This document shows positions 21,969 through 31,121 of a stretch of DNA of 47,500 bases, piece after piece. Numbering within the stretch: position 1 is the stretch's first letter; every line of letters starts with the position of its first letter. Below the pieces are notes generated by a model. The model searched no databases. It was not told where the DNA came from and was given only the letters and a program-made list of their open reading frames with translations. The position numbers and the translations under genes are program-made. Source of the DNA: Methylobacterium pseudosasicola (GTDB taxonomy: Bacteria; Pseudomonadota; Alphaproteobacteria; Rhizobiales; Beijerinckiaceae); NCBI RefSeq assembly GCF_900114535.1, contig NZ_FOTK01000042.1:1-47500 (forward strand), given 5' to 3'.

Positions 21969-24448
21969 GCGCCCTCGCGCACGTGGCCGCCCCGCACGAC
22001 TTCCAGGCCGACATCGACCTCGTCGGCGGCATCGAGGCGATCCCCACCATCCTCGCCGTCGCCTGCCGCGTGAGCGGGATGGGTTTCGCGGCCGTGGCCC
22101 GGGTCACAGAGGACCGCTGGGTCGCCTGTCGGGTCAAGGACGAGATCTCCTTCGGCTTGCGGGCCGGCGACGAGCTGGAGGTCGCCTCGACCATCTGCCA
22201 CGAGATCCGGCAGAGCCGGACGCCCGTGGTGATCGATCACGTCGCCGCGGACGCCGCCTATTGCGACCATCCCACGCCGGCGCGGTACGGTTTCCAGAGC
22301 TACGTCTCGATGCCCATCGTTCTGCCGGACGGCACGTTCTTCGGCACGCTCTGCGCCATCGACCCGAAGCCTGCGTCCGTCGACCGGCCCGAGGTCGTGG
22401 GCACCTTCGGGATGTTCGCCGACCTGATCGCCTTCCACGTCGACGCCCACCGGCGCAACGCCTCGGCGAACGACGCCATCCGCAGCGAGGCGTTCGTCCG
22501 GGGCATTCTCGCCGCGAGCCCCGACTGCGTGAAGGTGCTCTCCGCGGAGGGCCGGTTGGAGTACATGAACGAGCGCGGCCTCGACCTCATCCAACTCGGG
22601 TCACTCCAAGACGTACTCGGTCAGGAACTCGCCGACCTGTGGCCGGACAGCGAGCGCGCCAGGATCAGGACGGCGGTCCGGACGGCGGCGTCGGGCGTGC
22701 CATCGCGGACCGAAGGGTACTGCCCGACCGCGAAGGGTGAGCCGCGCTGGTGGGAGGTGAGCTTCGCGCCGTTCCGTGTCGAGGGAACGGGCGAACTCAA
22801 GCTGGTCGGCGTCTCGCGCGACATCACCGAACGGGTGAGGGCCGAGGAGGAACGCCGGGAGAGCGCCGCGGCGCTGGAAGCCTTGAACGCGACCCTCGCC
22901 GACCATGTCGAGGCACGCACGCAGGAGCGGGACCGCATCTGGCAGGTCAGTCATGACATGCTCGGTGTCGCCGATGGGAAAGGGGTGTGGCTCAGCGTCA
23001 ACCCGGCCTGGACGGCCATCCTGGGCTGGCAGTCGGGCGAGGTCATCGGGCGCACCTCGGAATGGCTGGAGCACCCTGACGACCGCGCGGCGACCCGAGC
23101 CGAGGTCGCGCGGCTCGCCGCCGGGCAGACCACGCTCGCGTTCGAGAACCGGTTCCGCACTCGCGACGGTGGTTACCGGATACTGTCGTGGCGGGCGGTT
23201 CCGGTCGAGGGATTGCTCTACTGCGTCGCCCGCGACGTCACCGAGCAGCGCGAGCGGACGATGCTGCTCGAACAGGCCGAGGAGGCGCTGCGGCAGTCGC
23301 AGAAGTTGGAGGCCGTCGGGCAACTGACCGGCGGGGTGGCGCACGACTTCAACAACCTGCTGACCATCATCCGCTCGTCGGTCGACTTCCTGCGTCGGCC
23401 GAACCTGCCCGAGGAGCGGCGGAACCGGTACATGGACGCGGTTTCCGACACGGTCGACCGCGCCGCCAAGCTGACCGGCCAGCTCCTGGCCTTCGCGCGG
23501 CGCCAGACGCTCAAGCCCGAGGTGCTGGAAGTCGGCGCCCAGCTGCGGGCGGTTGCCGACATGCTCGACACGGTCACCGGCGCGCGCATCCGCGTGGTGA
23601 CCGAGGCGCCGGACGCGCCCTGCTTCGTGCGCGCCGACCTCAGCCAGTTCGAGACGGCGCTGATCAACATGGCGGTGAACGCGCGCGACGCCATGGAGGG
23701 CGAAGGCACGCTGACCTTGCGGCTCGACTGCGCCGAGGGCATGCCGCCCATCCGCGGCCATGCCGCGGCGCCGGGCTTCTTCGCGGCGGTCTCCGTCGTC
23801 GACACCGGCTGCGGCATCGCCGCGGAGCAGGTCGGGCGCATCTTCGAACCGTTCTTTACGACGAAGCCCGTCGGCCAGGGTACCGGGCTCGGCTTGTCAC
23901 AGGTGTTCGGGTTCGCCAAGCAGTCGGGCGGCGACGTCGACGTCGCGAGCGAGCTCGGCCGTGGAACCACCTTCACCCTCTACCTGCCCGAGGTAGAGGG
24001 GGTGATCCGCGACGAGCCGTCCGAGGTGCGGGACGGCGAGGCATTCCCGACCGGCGACGGACAATGCGTGCTCGTCGTCGAGGACAACGTCGAGGTCGGA
24101 CGCTTCGCGACCCAGATCCTGGAGGATTTCGGATACCGCACGACCTGGGCGGCGAACGCGGAGGAGGCGTTGGAGAAGCTTGGCCCGGACGGGTCCGGCT
24201 TCGACGCGGTGTTCTCCGACGTGGTGATGCCCGGCATGGGCGGGTTCCAGCTCGCGAAGATCCTGCAGCGGCGCCTGCCCCACCTGCCGGTGCTGCTGGC
24301 CTCGGGTTACAGCCACGTCCTCGCCCAGGACGGACCCGACGGGTTCGAGTTGCTTCACAAACCCTACTCGGCCGACCAGCTCGGGCGTATCCTCGGCAAG
24401 ATCGTCCCTTCCCAGGTCCGCCGTGGCTCCTCATCGGAATCCCGCTAG
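21965..24448 (+). CDS. GAF-PAS-PAS hybrid histidine kinase with receiver
   Basis: This is an 827-residue soluble hybrid kinase: GAF domain (residues ~20-165), PAS/PAC (~175-290), a short coiled coil (290-325), second PAS (~325-430), HisKA with His460 in TGGVAHDFNNLL, HATPase (~560-680; INMAVNARDAM, DTGCGIA, GTGLGLSQVFGFAKQSGG) and a C-terminal receiver (Asp752 in VFSDVVMPGMGG). The ATG at 21965 overlaps the ParD-like stop; upstream frame is not coding. The HisKA core is almost identical to that of the kinase at 34336-36252. The phosphorelay target is not encoded next to it; the HWE kinase follows 1 base after the stop. Confidence 0.9.
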   Translation: MSALAHVAAPHDFQADIDLVGGIEAIPTILAVACRVSGMGFAAVARVTEDRWVACRVKDEISFGLRAGDELEVASTICHEIRQSRTPVVIDHVAADAAYCDHPTPARYGFQSYVSMPIVLPDGTFFGTLCAIDPKPASVDRPEVVGTFGMFADLIAFHVDAHRRNASANDAIRSEAFVRGILAASPDCVKVLSAEGRLEYMNERGLDLIQLGSLQDVLGQELADLWPDSERARIRTAVRTAASGVPSRTEGYCPTAKGEPRWWEVSFAPFRVEGTGELKLVGVSRDITERVRAEEERRESAAALEALNATLADHVEARTQERDRIWQVSHDMLGVADGKGVWLSVNPAWTAILGWQSGEVIGRTSEWLEHPDDRAATRAEVARLAAGQTTLAFENRFRTRDGGYRILSWRAVPVEGLLYCVARDVTEQRERTMLLEQAEEALRQSQKLEAVGQLTGGVAHDFNNLLTIIRSSVDFLRRPNLPEERRNRYMDAVSDTVDRAAKLTGQLLAFARRQTLKPEVLEVGAQLRAVADMLDTVTGARIRVVTEAPDAPCFVRADLSQFETALINMAVNARDAMEGEGTLTLRLDCAEGMPPIRGHAAAPGFFAAVSVVDTGCGIAAEQVGRIFEPFFTTKPVGQGTGLGLSQVFGFAKQSGGDVDVASELGRGTTFTLYLPEVEGVIRDEPSEVRDGEAFPTGDGQCVLVVEDNVEVGRFATQILEDFGYRTTWAANAEEALEKLGPDGSGFDAVFSDVVMPGMGGFQLAKILQRRLPHLPVLLASGYSHVLAQDGPDGFELLHKPYSADQLGRILGKIVPSQVRRGSSSESR

Positions 24449-24449
24449 G

Positions 24450-27400
24450 ATGGCACCCCACGGATACAGCGCCCCCCGCGACGAGGATCGTGCATGCACC
24501 GGCGGGGATGAGGCCGCCCGCCTCCGCGCCCTCGCACGCTACCGCCTGCTCGACACCCCACGCGAACGGGACTTCGACGATATCGCCGAGGCCGCCGCCG
24601 ACCTTTGCGAGACGCCCATCGCGGTGGTGAACCTCGTCGGCGACGGCCGCCAGTTCTTCAAGGCCGAGGTCGGACTCGGTGTGCGCGAGACCCCGCTGGA
24701 GACCTCCTTTTGCCGGCAGGCGCTTCTGCAGGAGGAGTTCCTGTGCGTTCGCGATGCGTCGCTCGACCCGCGCTTCGAGGGCAACCCGCTGGTGACGGGC
24801 GAGCCCGGCCTGCGCTTCTATGCCGGCGCCCTTATGAGGACCGCGGAAGGGCATCCGGTCGGCACGGTCTGCGTCCTCGACACCAAGCCGCACGAGCTCG
24901 CGGAGCGGCAACGCCGGGGCCTGATGCGACTCGCCCGCCAGGCCATGGGGCAGATGGAGTTGCGCCGCTCGTTGCGGGAGCAGGCGGAGCAGCGCCTGCT
25001 GCACGAGCGCATCCTCGACAGCGCCACGGATTACGCCATCGTCGCGACCGACCCGCAAGGCCTGGTCACCCGCTGGAACTTGGGCGCCGAGCGCATCCTG
25101 GGCTGGACCGAGGCCGAGATGCTCGGGCGGACGGTCGAGGCGTTCTTCACGCCTGAGGACCGTGCCAGGGACCGGGCCGGGACCGAGATGCGGCTGTCGC
25201 TTGAGCACGGCAGCGCCTCGGACGAACGATGGCACATGCGCAAGGACGGCAGCCGGTTCTGGGCCTCCGGCGAGATGATGCCGCTCAAGACCGAAGCGGG
25301 CGGGACCATCGGCTTCCTCAAAATCCTGCGCGACCGCACCGAGCAGCGCGAGAGCGGCGCCGCCCTGGAGGCGAGCGAGATGCGTTACCGTTCGCTGGTC
25401 GAGGTCAGCCCGCAGGTGGTCTGGTTCGGCGACGAGGCGGGCAACGTCACCTACTGCAACGCCTATTGGTACGACTACACGGGCCTGCCTGCCGGCGAGA
25501 CCGGCGAGGCGAGCTGGTTGGGGGCGATCCACCCCGACCACCGCGAGGCGACCCGCGCGGCCTGGCTGGCCGCGGCCGGATCGGGGCGGCCCTACGAGGT
25601 CGAGTTCCCCCTGCGCCGAGCCGACGGGCAGTACCGCTGGTTCCTGTCCCGGGCCCAGCCCGTGCATGGCGCGGACGGCTCAGCACGCAGTTGGATCGGC
25701 ACCTCCATCGACATCCATGAGCGCAAGTTCGCCGAAGAGCGGTTCAAGACGCTCACCGAGCTCGCCCCGGCCATCATTTGGTTCGGCAACCCCGACGGCA
25801 GCCTCAGCTACCTCAACGACCGCTGGTACGCCTACACCGGCCAGACCCCGGAGCAGGCGCTGCCGCTCGGCTGGGGCGAGGTCATCCATCCGGACGACTT
25901 GCAGCGCCTGCTGGACGTTTGGGAGCATGCCCGCACGAACGAGGTCCTCTACGATACGGAGGCTCGGCTGCGCCGCCACGACGGCGAGTACCGTTGGTTC
26001 CTGATCCGGGCCGAACCGATGCGGGACGGCGCCGGTGCGGTGGTCGGCTGGCTGGGCAGCGACAGCGACATCCACGACCGCCGCCAGGCCGAGGACGACC
26101 TGATCCGGGCGCGGGAACAGTTGCGCTTGGCGGTCGGGTCCACCGGGATCGGGATCTTCGACTACGATCTCGTCTCGGACACGCTAGTCTGGGACGCGCG
26201 CACCCGCGCCCTGTTCGGCCTGCCGCCCAACGCGCCGGTGAGCTACGACGTATTCCTCGCCGGCCTTCACTTCGACGACCGGGACTGGGTCGACGCGGCG
26301 GTGAAGGCTGCCATCGACCCGGATGGTCCCGGCACCTACGACATCGCCTTCCGCGTCGTCGGTCTCGAAGACGGCATCGAGCGCTGGGTGGCGGCCAAGG
26401 GACAGGCCTTCTTCGAGGGCGGCCGCACGCTGCGCTTCATCGGCACGACGCGGGACGTCACCCAGAGCCGTCGCGCCGATCAGGCCCTGCGCGAAGCCGA
26501 GGAGCGCTACCGCCTCGCCGCGCGCGCTACCAACGACGCGATCTGGGACTGGAACCTCGCCACCAACCATGTCCTCTGGAACGAGGCCCTCGGGGAGGCG
26601 CACGGGCATGTCCCGGATGCGGTCGAGCCGACCGGCGATTGGTGGATCGCCCATATCCATCCCGATGACCGCGCCCGCGTCGACCGATCCATCCACGCGG
26701 TCATCGACGGCGTCGGCACGGCCTGGGCGGACGAGTACCGCTTCCGGCGTGCGGACGGCTCATACGCCGACATCCTCGACCGAGGCTACGTCATCCGGAA
26801 CGGGACCGGGCAGGCGGTGCGGATGATCGGGGCCATGCTCGACATCACGCGGCGCAAGCAGGCCGAGGAGCATCAGCGCCTGCTCACCGGCGAGCTTCAG
26901 CATCGGGTGAAGAACACCCTCGCGCTGGTCCAGGCAATCGCCAGCCAGACCTTCCGCAACGCATCCGACCTCGGCGCGGCGCGCGAGGCCTTCGCCGAAC
27001 GCCTGATCTCGCTCGGGCGCGCCCACGACATCCTGACCCAGGCGAGTTGGACCCAGGCGCCCATCGCCGAAGTCGTCGAGGGGGCCCTGGCGGTCCACCG
27101 GGGCTCCGGCGCCTCCCGCATCCGGTCCAGCGGCCCGGACGTGGCGCTGGCCGCCAAGCCGGCCCTGGCCCTGGCTTTGGCCCTGCATGAGCTCGCCACC
27201 AACGCGGCCAAGTACGGGGCGCTCTCGAACGCTTCCGGCACGGTGGACCTGCGCTGGCACGTGGTCCACGAGGCGGGCGAGCCCCGCTTCCGCCTGTCCT
27301 GGTCCGAGCAGGGCGGCCCCCCGATCCTGGCGCAGCCGTCAAGGCGCGGCTTCGGCTCGCGCCTGATCGAGCGCAGCTTCGCCGCCGAGGTCGGCGGCGA

Positions 27401-27494
27401 GGTCAGGCTCACCTACGCCCCGACCGGCCTCGTCTGCCGGCTCGAAGCGCCACTCGCCTCCATGCAGGAGGCCGGCGACGAGGCAGCGGCGTGA
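24450..27494 (+). CDS. GAF/multi-PAS HWE-family histidine kinase
   Basis: This is a 1014-residue soluble kinase. A GAF domain (residues ~22-170: RYRLLDTPRERDFDDI, SFCRQAL, FYAGALM) is followed by five PAS/PAC domains (about 185-310, 315-435, 440-565, 570-690 and 695-815; PAC ends include ILRDRTEQRE, GTSIDIHERK and GAMLDITRRKQAEE). The C-terminal HWE/HisKA_2 kinase has His818 in LQHRVKNTLALVQAIASQ, LHELATNAAKYGAL, and WSEQGG with RGFGSRLIE. ATG at 24450 is preferred because the in-frame GTG at 24423 lies inside the previous gene. HWE kinases commonly feed PhyR-type general stress or light responses in alphaproteobacteria. Confidence 0.9.
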   Translation: MAPHGYSAPRDEDRACTGGDEAARLRALARYRLLDTPRERDFDDIAEAAADLCETPIAVVNLVGDGRQFFKAEVGLGVRETPLETSFCRQALLQEEFLCVRDASLDPRFEGNPLVTGEPGLRFYAGALMRTAEGHPVGTVCVLDTKPHELAERQRRGLMRLARQAMGQMELRRSLREQAEQRLLHERILDSATDYAIVATDPQGLVTRWNLGAERILGWTEAEMLGRTVEAFFTPEDRARDRAGTEMRLSLEHGSASDERWHMRKDGSRFWASGEMMPLKTEAGGTIGFLKILRDRTEQRESGAALEASEMRYRSLVEVSPQVVWFGDEAGNVTYCNAYWYDYTGLPAGETGEASWLGAIHPDHREATRAAWLAAAGSGRPYEVEFPLRRADGQYRWFLSRAQPVHGADGSARSWIGTSIDIHERKFAEERFKTLTELAPAIIWFGNPDGSLSYLNDRWYAYTGQTPEQALPLGWGEVIHPDDLQRLLDVWEHARTNEVLYDTEARLRRHDGEYRWFLIRAEPMRDGAGAVVGWLGSDSDIHDRRQAEDDLIRAREQLRLAVGSTGIGIFDYDLVSDTLVWDARTRALFGLPPNAPVSYDVFLAGLHFDDRDWVDAAVKAAIDPDGPGTYDIAFRVVGLEDGIERWVAAKGQAFFEGGRTLRFIGTTRDVTQSRRADQALREAEERYRLAARATNDAIWDWNLATNHVLWNEALGEAHGHVPDAVEPTGDWWIAHIHPDDRARVDRSIHAVIDGVGTAWADEYRFRRADGSYADILDRGYVIRNGTGQAVRMIGAMLDITRRKQAEEHQRLLTGELQHRVKNTLALVQAIASQTFRNASDLGAAREAFAERLISLGRAHDILTQASWTQAPIAEVVEGALAVHRGSGASRIRSSGPDVALAAKPALALALALHELATNAAKYGALSNASGTVDLRWHVVHEAGEPRFRLSWSEQGGPPILAQPSRRGFGSRLIERSFAAEVGGEVRLTYAPTGLVCRLEAPLASMQEAGDEAAA

Positions 27495-27709
27495 CGGCGG
27501 CAGAACGCCCGGTCGCGATGGGCGCCGCGGCGCCTCGCGATTGCCTGACCAAGCCCAGCCCTCACTAGCGCCTTCCCCTTGGACCAGGCTGGGGCGAAGG
27601 GGCGCGGCAACCCTGGTCACCGCCGTAGGTTAGAAAACGTGCGACCGGTTTCGGGCGGACGAACTCGGGAGCCGCCCTATGCCGGCTGATCCTGAAGGAT
27701 TGGTAAGTC

Positions 27710-28714
27710 GTGCGAGACGAGACGGGTCAGGGGACCGCGGACCCGAGGTTGCTTCGCGCCGCCGTCGAGGCTTCCGGGGAGGCCATCGTCATCACATCGG
27801 CGGAGCTCGAAGATCCGGGTCCCCGCATCGAATACACGAACCCGGCCTTCAGCCGCATGACCGGCTACGAGGCGCATGAGGTCGTCGGCCTGACGCCGCG
27901 CCTCCTGCAAGGGCCCGGAACGGACCGGGCCATAATCGACCGTATGCGGGCCGCATTGCTCGCCGGCGAACCGTTCCAGGGCGAGGCGTTGAACTACCGG
28001 AAGGATGGCTCGACCTACATGGTGGAGTGGCTGATCACCCCGCTGAGGGATGCCGGCGGTTGCATCACCCACTGGGTCTCGGCGCAGCGCGACATCACCG
28101 CACGGCGCGCCGGCGAGGACCGGCAGGCGCTGATGGTGCGCGAGCTGCACCACCGGGTGAAGAACACGTTGGCCACCGTCCAGGCCGTGGTGAACGCCAC
28201 CGCGCGATCTTCCCCCACCGTCGCGGAGTTCACGCGGGCCTTCTCCGGCCGGATCGGCTCGCTCGCCCGGACTCATGCCCTCATCACGGAGGACTTGGCT
28301 CAAGCGGCGTCGTTCGAGGCGCTGCTGCGGGCCGAGCTCGACCCCTACGACGAGCGGGGGCGCCTGACCCTGGGCGGCCCCAGAGTCGTGCTGCCGTCGG
28401 AGCTTGCCGTGCCGGTCGGCATGGCGCTGCACGAATTGACGAGCAACGCTTTGCGGCACGGGTCCCTCGCGGCTCCGGGAGGCCGGCTCGACGTGGCCTG
28501 GAAGGTCGAGGACGGGCCTGCCGGGCGCACCTTGCTCTGGACCTGGAGCGAGCACGACGGCCCGCCCGCCCCCCATCCCACGCGCGACGGCTTCGGCCAC
28601 CGCCTGCTCAAGAAGGTGCTGGCTCCCCAGACCGGGGCGGAGGTCGACGTGGACTTCGCGCCTGACGGGCTACGGGTCTCCGTGCGGATGCCCTTGTCCG
28701 CCGGTTCCGCCTGA
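27710..28714 (+). CDS. PAS/LOV-like HWE histidine kinase lacking the photoactive Cys
   Basis: This is a 334-residue protein starting at GTG 27710. Residues ~10-130 are a LOV-like PAS domain with NPAFSRMTGYE, LLQGPGTDR, NYRKDGSTYMVEW and SAQRDIT, all positioned as in LOV-HK proteins. However, the GxNCRFLQ motif reads GLTPRLLQG, with Pro63 where the adduct-forming Cys should be, and the second flavin-contact Asn (FWN) is also changed. The HWE kinase domain has His148 in ELHHRVKNTLATVQA, LHELTSNALRHGSL and WSEHDGP. It is the intact paralogue of the pseudogene at 13723-14729. It could still bind flavin, or may have lost light sensing. Confidence 0.85.
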   Translation: MRDETGQGTADPRLLRAAVEASGEAIVITSAELEDPGPRIEYTNPAFSRMTGYEAHEVVGLTPRLLQGPGTDRAIIDRMRAALLAGEPFQGEALNYRKDGSTYMVEWLITPLRDAGGCITHWVSAQRDITARRAGEDRQALMVRELHHRVKNTLATVQAVVNATARSSPTVAEFTRAFSGRIGSLARTHALITEDLAQAASFEALLRAELDPYDERGRLTLGGPRVVLPSELAVPVGMALHELTSNALRHGSLAAPGGRLDVAWKVEDGPAGRTLLWTWSEHDGPPAPHPTRDGFGHRLLKKVLAPQTGAEVDVDFAPDGLRVSVRMPLSAGSA

Positions 28715-28723
28715 CCGGCTAGG

Positions 28724-30952
28724 CTAGGCGTCAGGCCTGGGACGCAGCGCCACGACGTTTCCGGCCTCGGCGACCGGGGCGAACTCGGCCCCGAGCGTCT
28801 CGGCGACCTTACGGGCGAGTTGCTCGCGCTTGAACGGCTTCCCGATGAGTTGCACGCCGTCGTCGAGACGACCGTGGTGGACGATGGAGTTCTCGGTGTA
28901 GCCCGACATGAAGAGCACCTTCACCTTCGGCCTGAGCGCCTGGATGCGCTCGGAGAGGTCGCGTCCCTTCACCTTGCCCGGCAGGATCACGTCGGTCAGC
29001 AGCAGGTCGATGGCGGCCGTGTTGTCCCCGAACACCCGCAGGGCCTCCTCGCCGTCGGCGGCCTCCAGCACGCGGTAGCCGAGGTCTGAGAGGATCGCGC
29101 AGGCGATCTCGCGGACCGCCGCCTCGTCCTCGACCACCAGCACGGTCGCCGAGCCGCGAGGGAGATCGACGGGCGGCGCGCTCCGTTGCCCGATTGCCAC
29201 CAAGGCGCCGACCGCCCTCGGCAGATAGATCTTCACGGTCGTTCCCTCGCCTGGCTCCGAGTAGATCTTCACGTGGCCGCCCGACTGCTTGACGAAGCCG
29301 AACACCATCGCGAGGCCGAGCCCCGTGCCCTTTCCGTCCGGCTTGGTCGTGAAGAACGGCTCGAACACCCGCCGCACCACGTCCGGCGTCATGCCATGCC
29401 CGGTGTCCGAGACCGCAAGCATCGTATAGTCGCCGGCCGCGACCTCGGCGTGGTCGCGGGCGTAGGCGTCGTCGAGGACCTTGTTGCCGATCTCGATGGT
29501 GAGCCGGCCCCCGCCCGGCATGGCGTCCCGGGCGTTGAGCGCGAGGTTCAGGACGGCGCTCTCCAATTGCGCCGGGTCGGCCATCGCGGGCCAGAGGCCG
29601 GCGCTCTCGACATAGCGCACCTCGATGTGCTCGCCGAGTGTCCGACGCAGGAGGGGGACCAGGTCCGGCATGGTCGCCGCGAGGTCGATGGCGGCCGGCG
29701 CCAGGGGTTGCTTGCGGGCGAAGGCCAGGAGCTGGCCCGTGAGCGTCGCCCCGCGCTGGGCGGCCCAGGCGGCGCGCTCGATCCGAGACTGCAGCTTGCC
29801 GTCGCCGTCGAGCTTCGCCCGGACGAACTCAAGGTTTCCGAGGATGACCTGCAGCAGGTTGTTGAAGTCGTGCGCGATGCCGCCGGTCAACTGGCCGATG
29901 GCCTGCATCTTCTGTGCTTCCCGAAGGACACCCTCGGCTTGGGCGCGCTTGGTCATGTCCGAGATGGTCAGGACGAAACCGCCGTCGGGCATCGTGGTGC
30001 GGCGGATCTCCAGGTGATGGCCATCGGCGCGCGTGCGCTCGTACACGGTCGCCTCCCGTGGGGCATTGCTGCCGTGTCGGACCTGGTCCCACGTCTCCAG
30101 CGCGGGCCCGCCCGCCTCGGCGGTGTGTTCCGAGAAGGCGGCGTAGGACGCGCCCGGCCGCACCATCGCCTTCGGCAGGTCAAGCAACACCAGGAAGCAG
30201 GCGTTCCAGTTCGTCAGCGTGCGGTCCGGCGCGAACACCGCCACGCCCTGGCTGAGGCTGTCGAGCGTCGTCCGGAGCCGAAGGGCCTGGGTGCGCTGCT
30301 CCGCCTCGGTCAGGTACGAGCGCGACCACGCCTGGTTCAGGAGGCGGGCGGCCCAGAGAAGGGTCAGGATGGCGAGGAGCGATCCTCCCAACGTCGTCCA
30401 CCGGACCCAGGCGGCGCGCGCGTCGTTCTCTCCGAGGCGCCGGGCGAGCCGCGCTTCCTCCTCGCCGAGCATGGCCGCGAGCGTCGCCTCCGCCTCCTTC
30501 ATGAAGCCGCGGCCGGCATCTGTGTTGACGAGGCGCCGTGCCGCCTCGACCCCGACGTCGCGGCGCAACTGCACCGTCTGGGCGAGCTCCTCCAGCTTGT
30601 GTTGGATGATCGGGGCGAGGGCGCGCAGGCGGTCCTGCTGGACGGGGTTGTCCGCCGTGAGCTTCAGGAGCTCGCCCTGAAGGACGCCGAGGCGGTCGCG
30701 CGCGGAATCGTAGGGCGCGAGATAGTCGTCCTTGCCGGTGATGATGTAGCCCCGCTGGCCGGTCTCGGCATCGCGCAGGGCGATGCCGAGATCCTTCATC
30801 GCGGCCAACACGCGGTAGCTGTGCTGCGACCACTCCCGCGCCTCCCGCGTGGCGTTCAGGCGCTCCCACGTCACGACCCCGACGAGGGCGAGGATGGCGA
30901 GCAGCACGCCGAAGACGAGGAGGTTGGCGCGCGCGACGATACGCTTCGACAT
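28724..30952 (-). CDS. CHASE3-PAS hybrid histidine kinase with receiver
   Basis: This 742-residue membrane kinase has TM1 at residues ~10-30 (LLVFGVLLAILALVGVV), a periplasmic CHASE3 domain (~33-180; DAETGQRGYIITGKDDYLAPY is the family signature) and TM2 (~184-206). A PAS domain (~225-335), HisKA (His361 in TGGIAHDFNNLL), HATPase (~460-590) and a C-terminal receiver (Asp654 in LLLTDVILPGK) follow. The ATG at 30952 is chosen as the only ATG before TM1; an in-frame GTG at 31036 is possible and ribosome-binding sites are weak for both. It faces the HWE kinase gene with a 9-base gap between stop codons. Confidence 0.87.
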   Translation of the reverse strand: MSKRIVARANLLVFGVLLAILALVGVVTWERLNATREAREWSQHSYRVLAAMKDLGIALRDAETGQRGYIITGKDDYLAPYDSARDRLGVLQGELLKLTADNPVQQDRLRALAPIIQHKLEELAQTVQLRRDVGVEAARRLVNTDAGRGFMKEAEATLAAMLGEEEARLARRLGENDARAAWVRWTTLGGSLLAILTLLWAARLLNQAWSRSYLTEAEQRTQALRLRTTLDSLSQGVAVFAPDRTLTNWNACFLVLLDLPKAMVRPGASYAAFSEHTAEAGGPALETWDQVRHGSNAPREATVYERTRADGHHLEIRRTTMPDGGFVLTISDMTKRAQAEGVLREAQKMQAIGQLTGGIAHDFNNLLQVILGNLEFVRAKLDGDGKLQSRIERAAWAAQRGATLTGQLLAFARKQPLAPAAIDLAATMPDLVPLLRRTLGEHIEVRYVESAGLWPAMADPAQLESAVLNLALNARDAMPGGGRLTIEIGNKVLDDAYARDHAEVAAGDYTMLAVSDTGHGMTPDVVRRVFEPFFTTKPDGKGTGLGLAMVFGFVKQSGGHVKIYSEPGEGTTVKIYLPRAVGALVAIGQRSAPPVDLPRGSATVLVVEDEAAVREIACAILSDLGYRVLEAADGEEALRVFGDNTAAIDLLLTDVILPGKVKGRDLSERIQALRPKVKVLFMSGYTENSIVHHGRLDDGVQLIGKPFKREQLARKVAETLGAEFAPVAEAGNVVALRPRPDA

Positions 30953-31121
30953 GTTGACGGGGTCCGCCGCCTGCCCGCGCCCCGGGTCGGGTCGCGTCTC
31001 GCGGAGCTTGCTCGAACGCCGATGACCTGGGGTCACATGCGCGCTCGCAGGTACGTCGTAGCACGGTGGACCGCGATTGCGCGTCTTTTGAGGAAGCGTC
31101 GCCGTTAGGGGCCGAGGACGG

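Noticed and set aside
29186..31108. Plus-strand open frame of 640 codons
   Set aside because: It lies opposite the CHASE3 hybrid kinase, whose domains are unambiguous; composition is typical of a GC-rich shadow frame.
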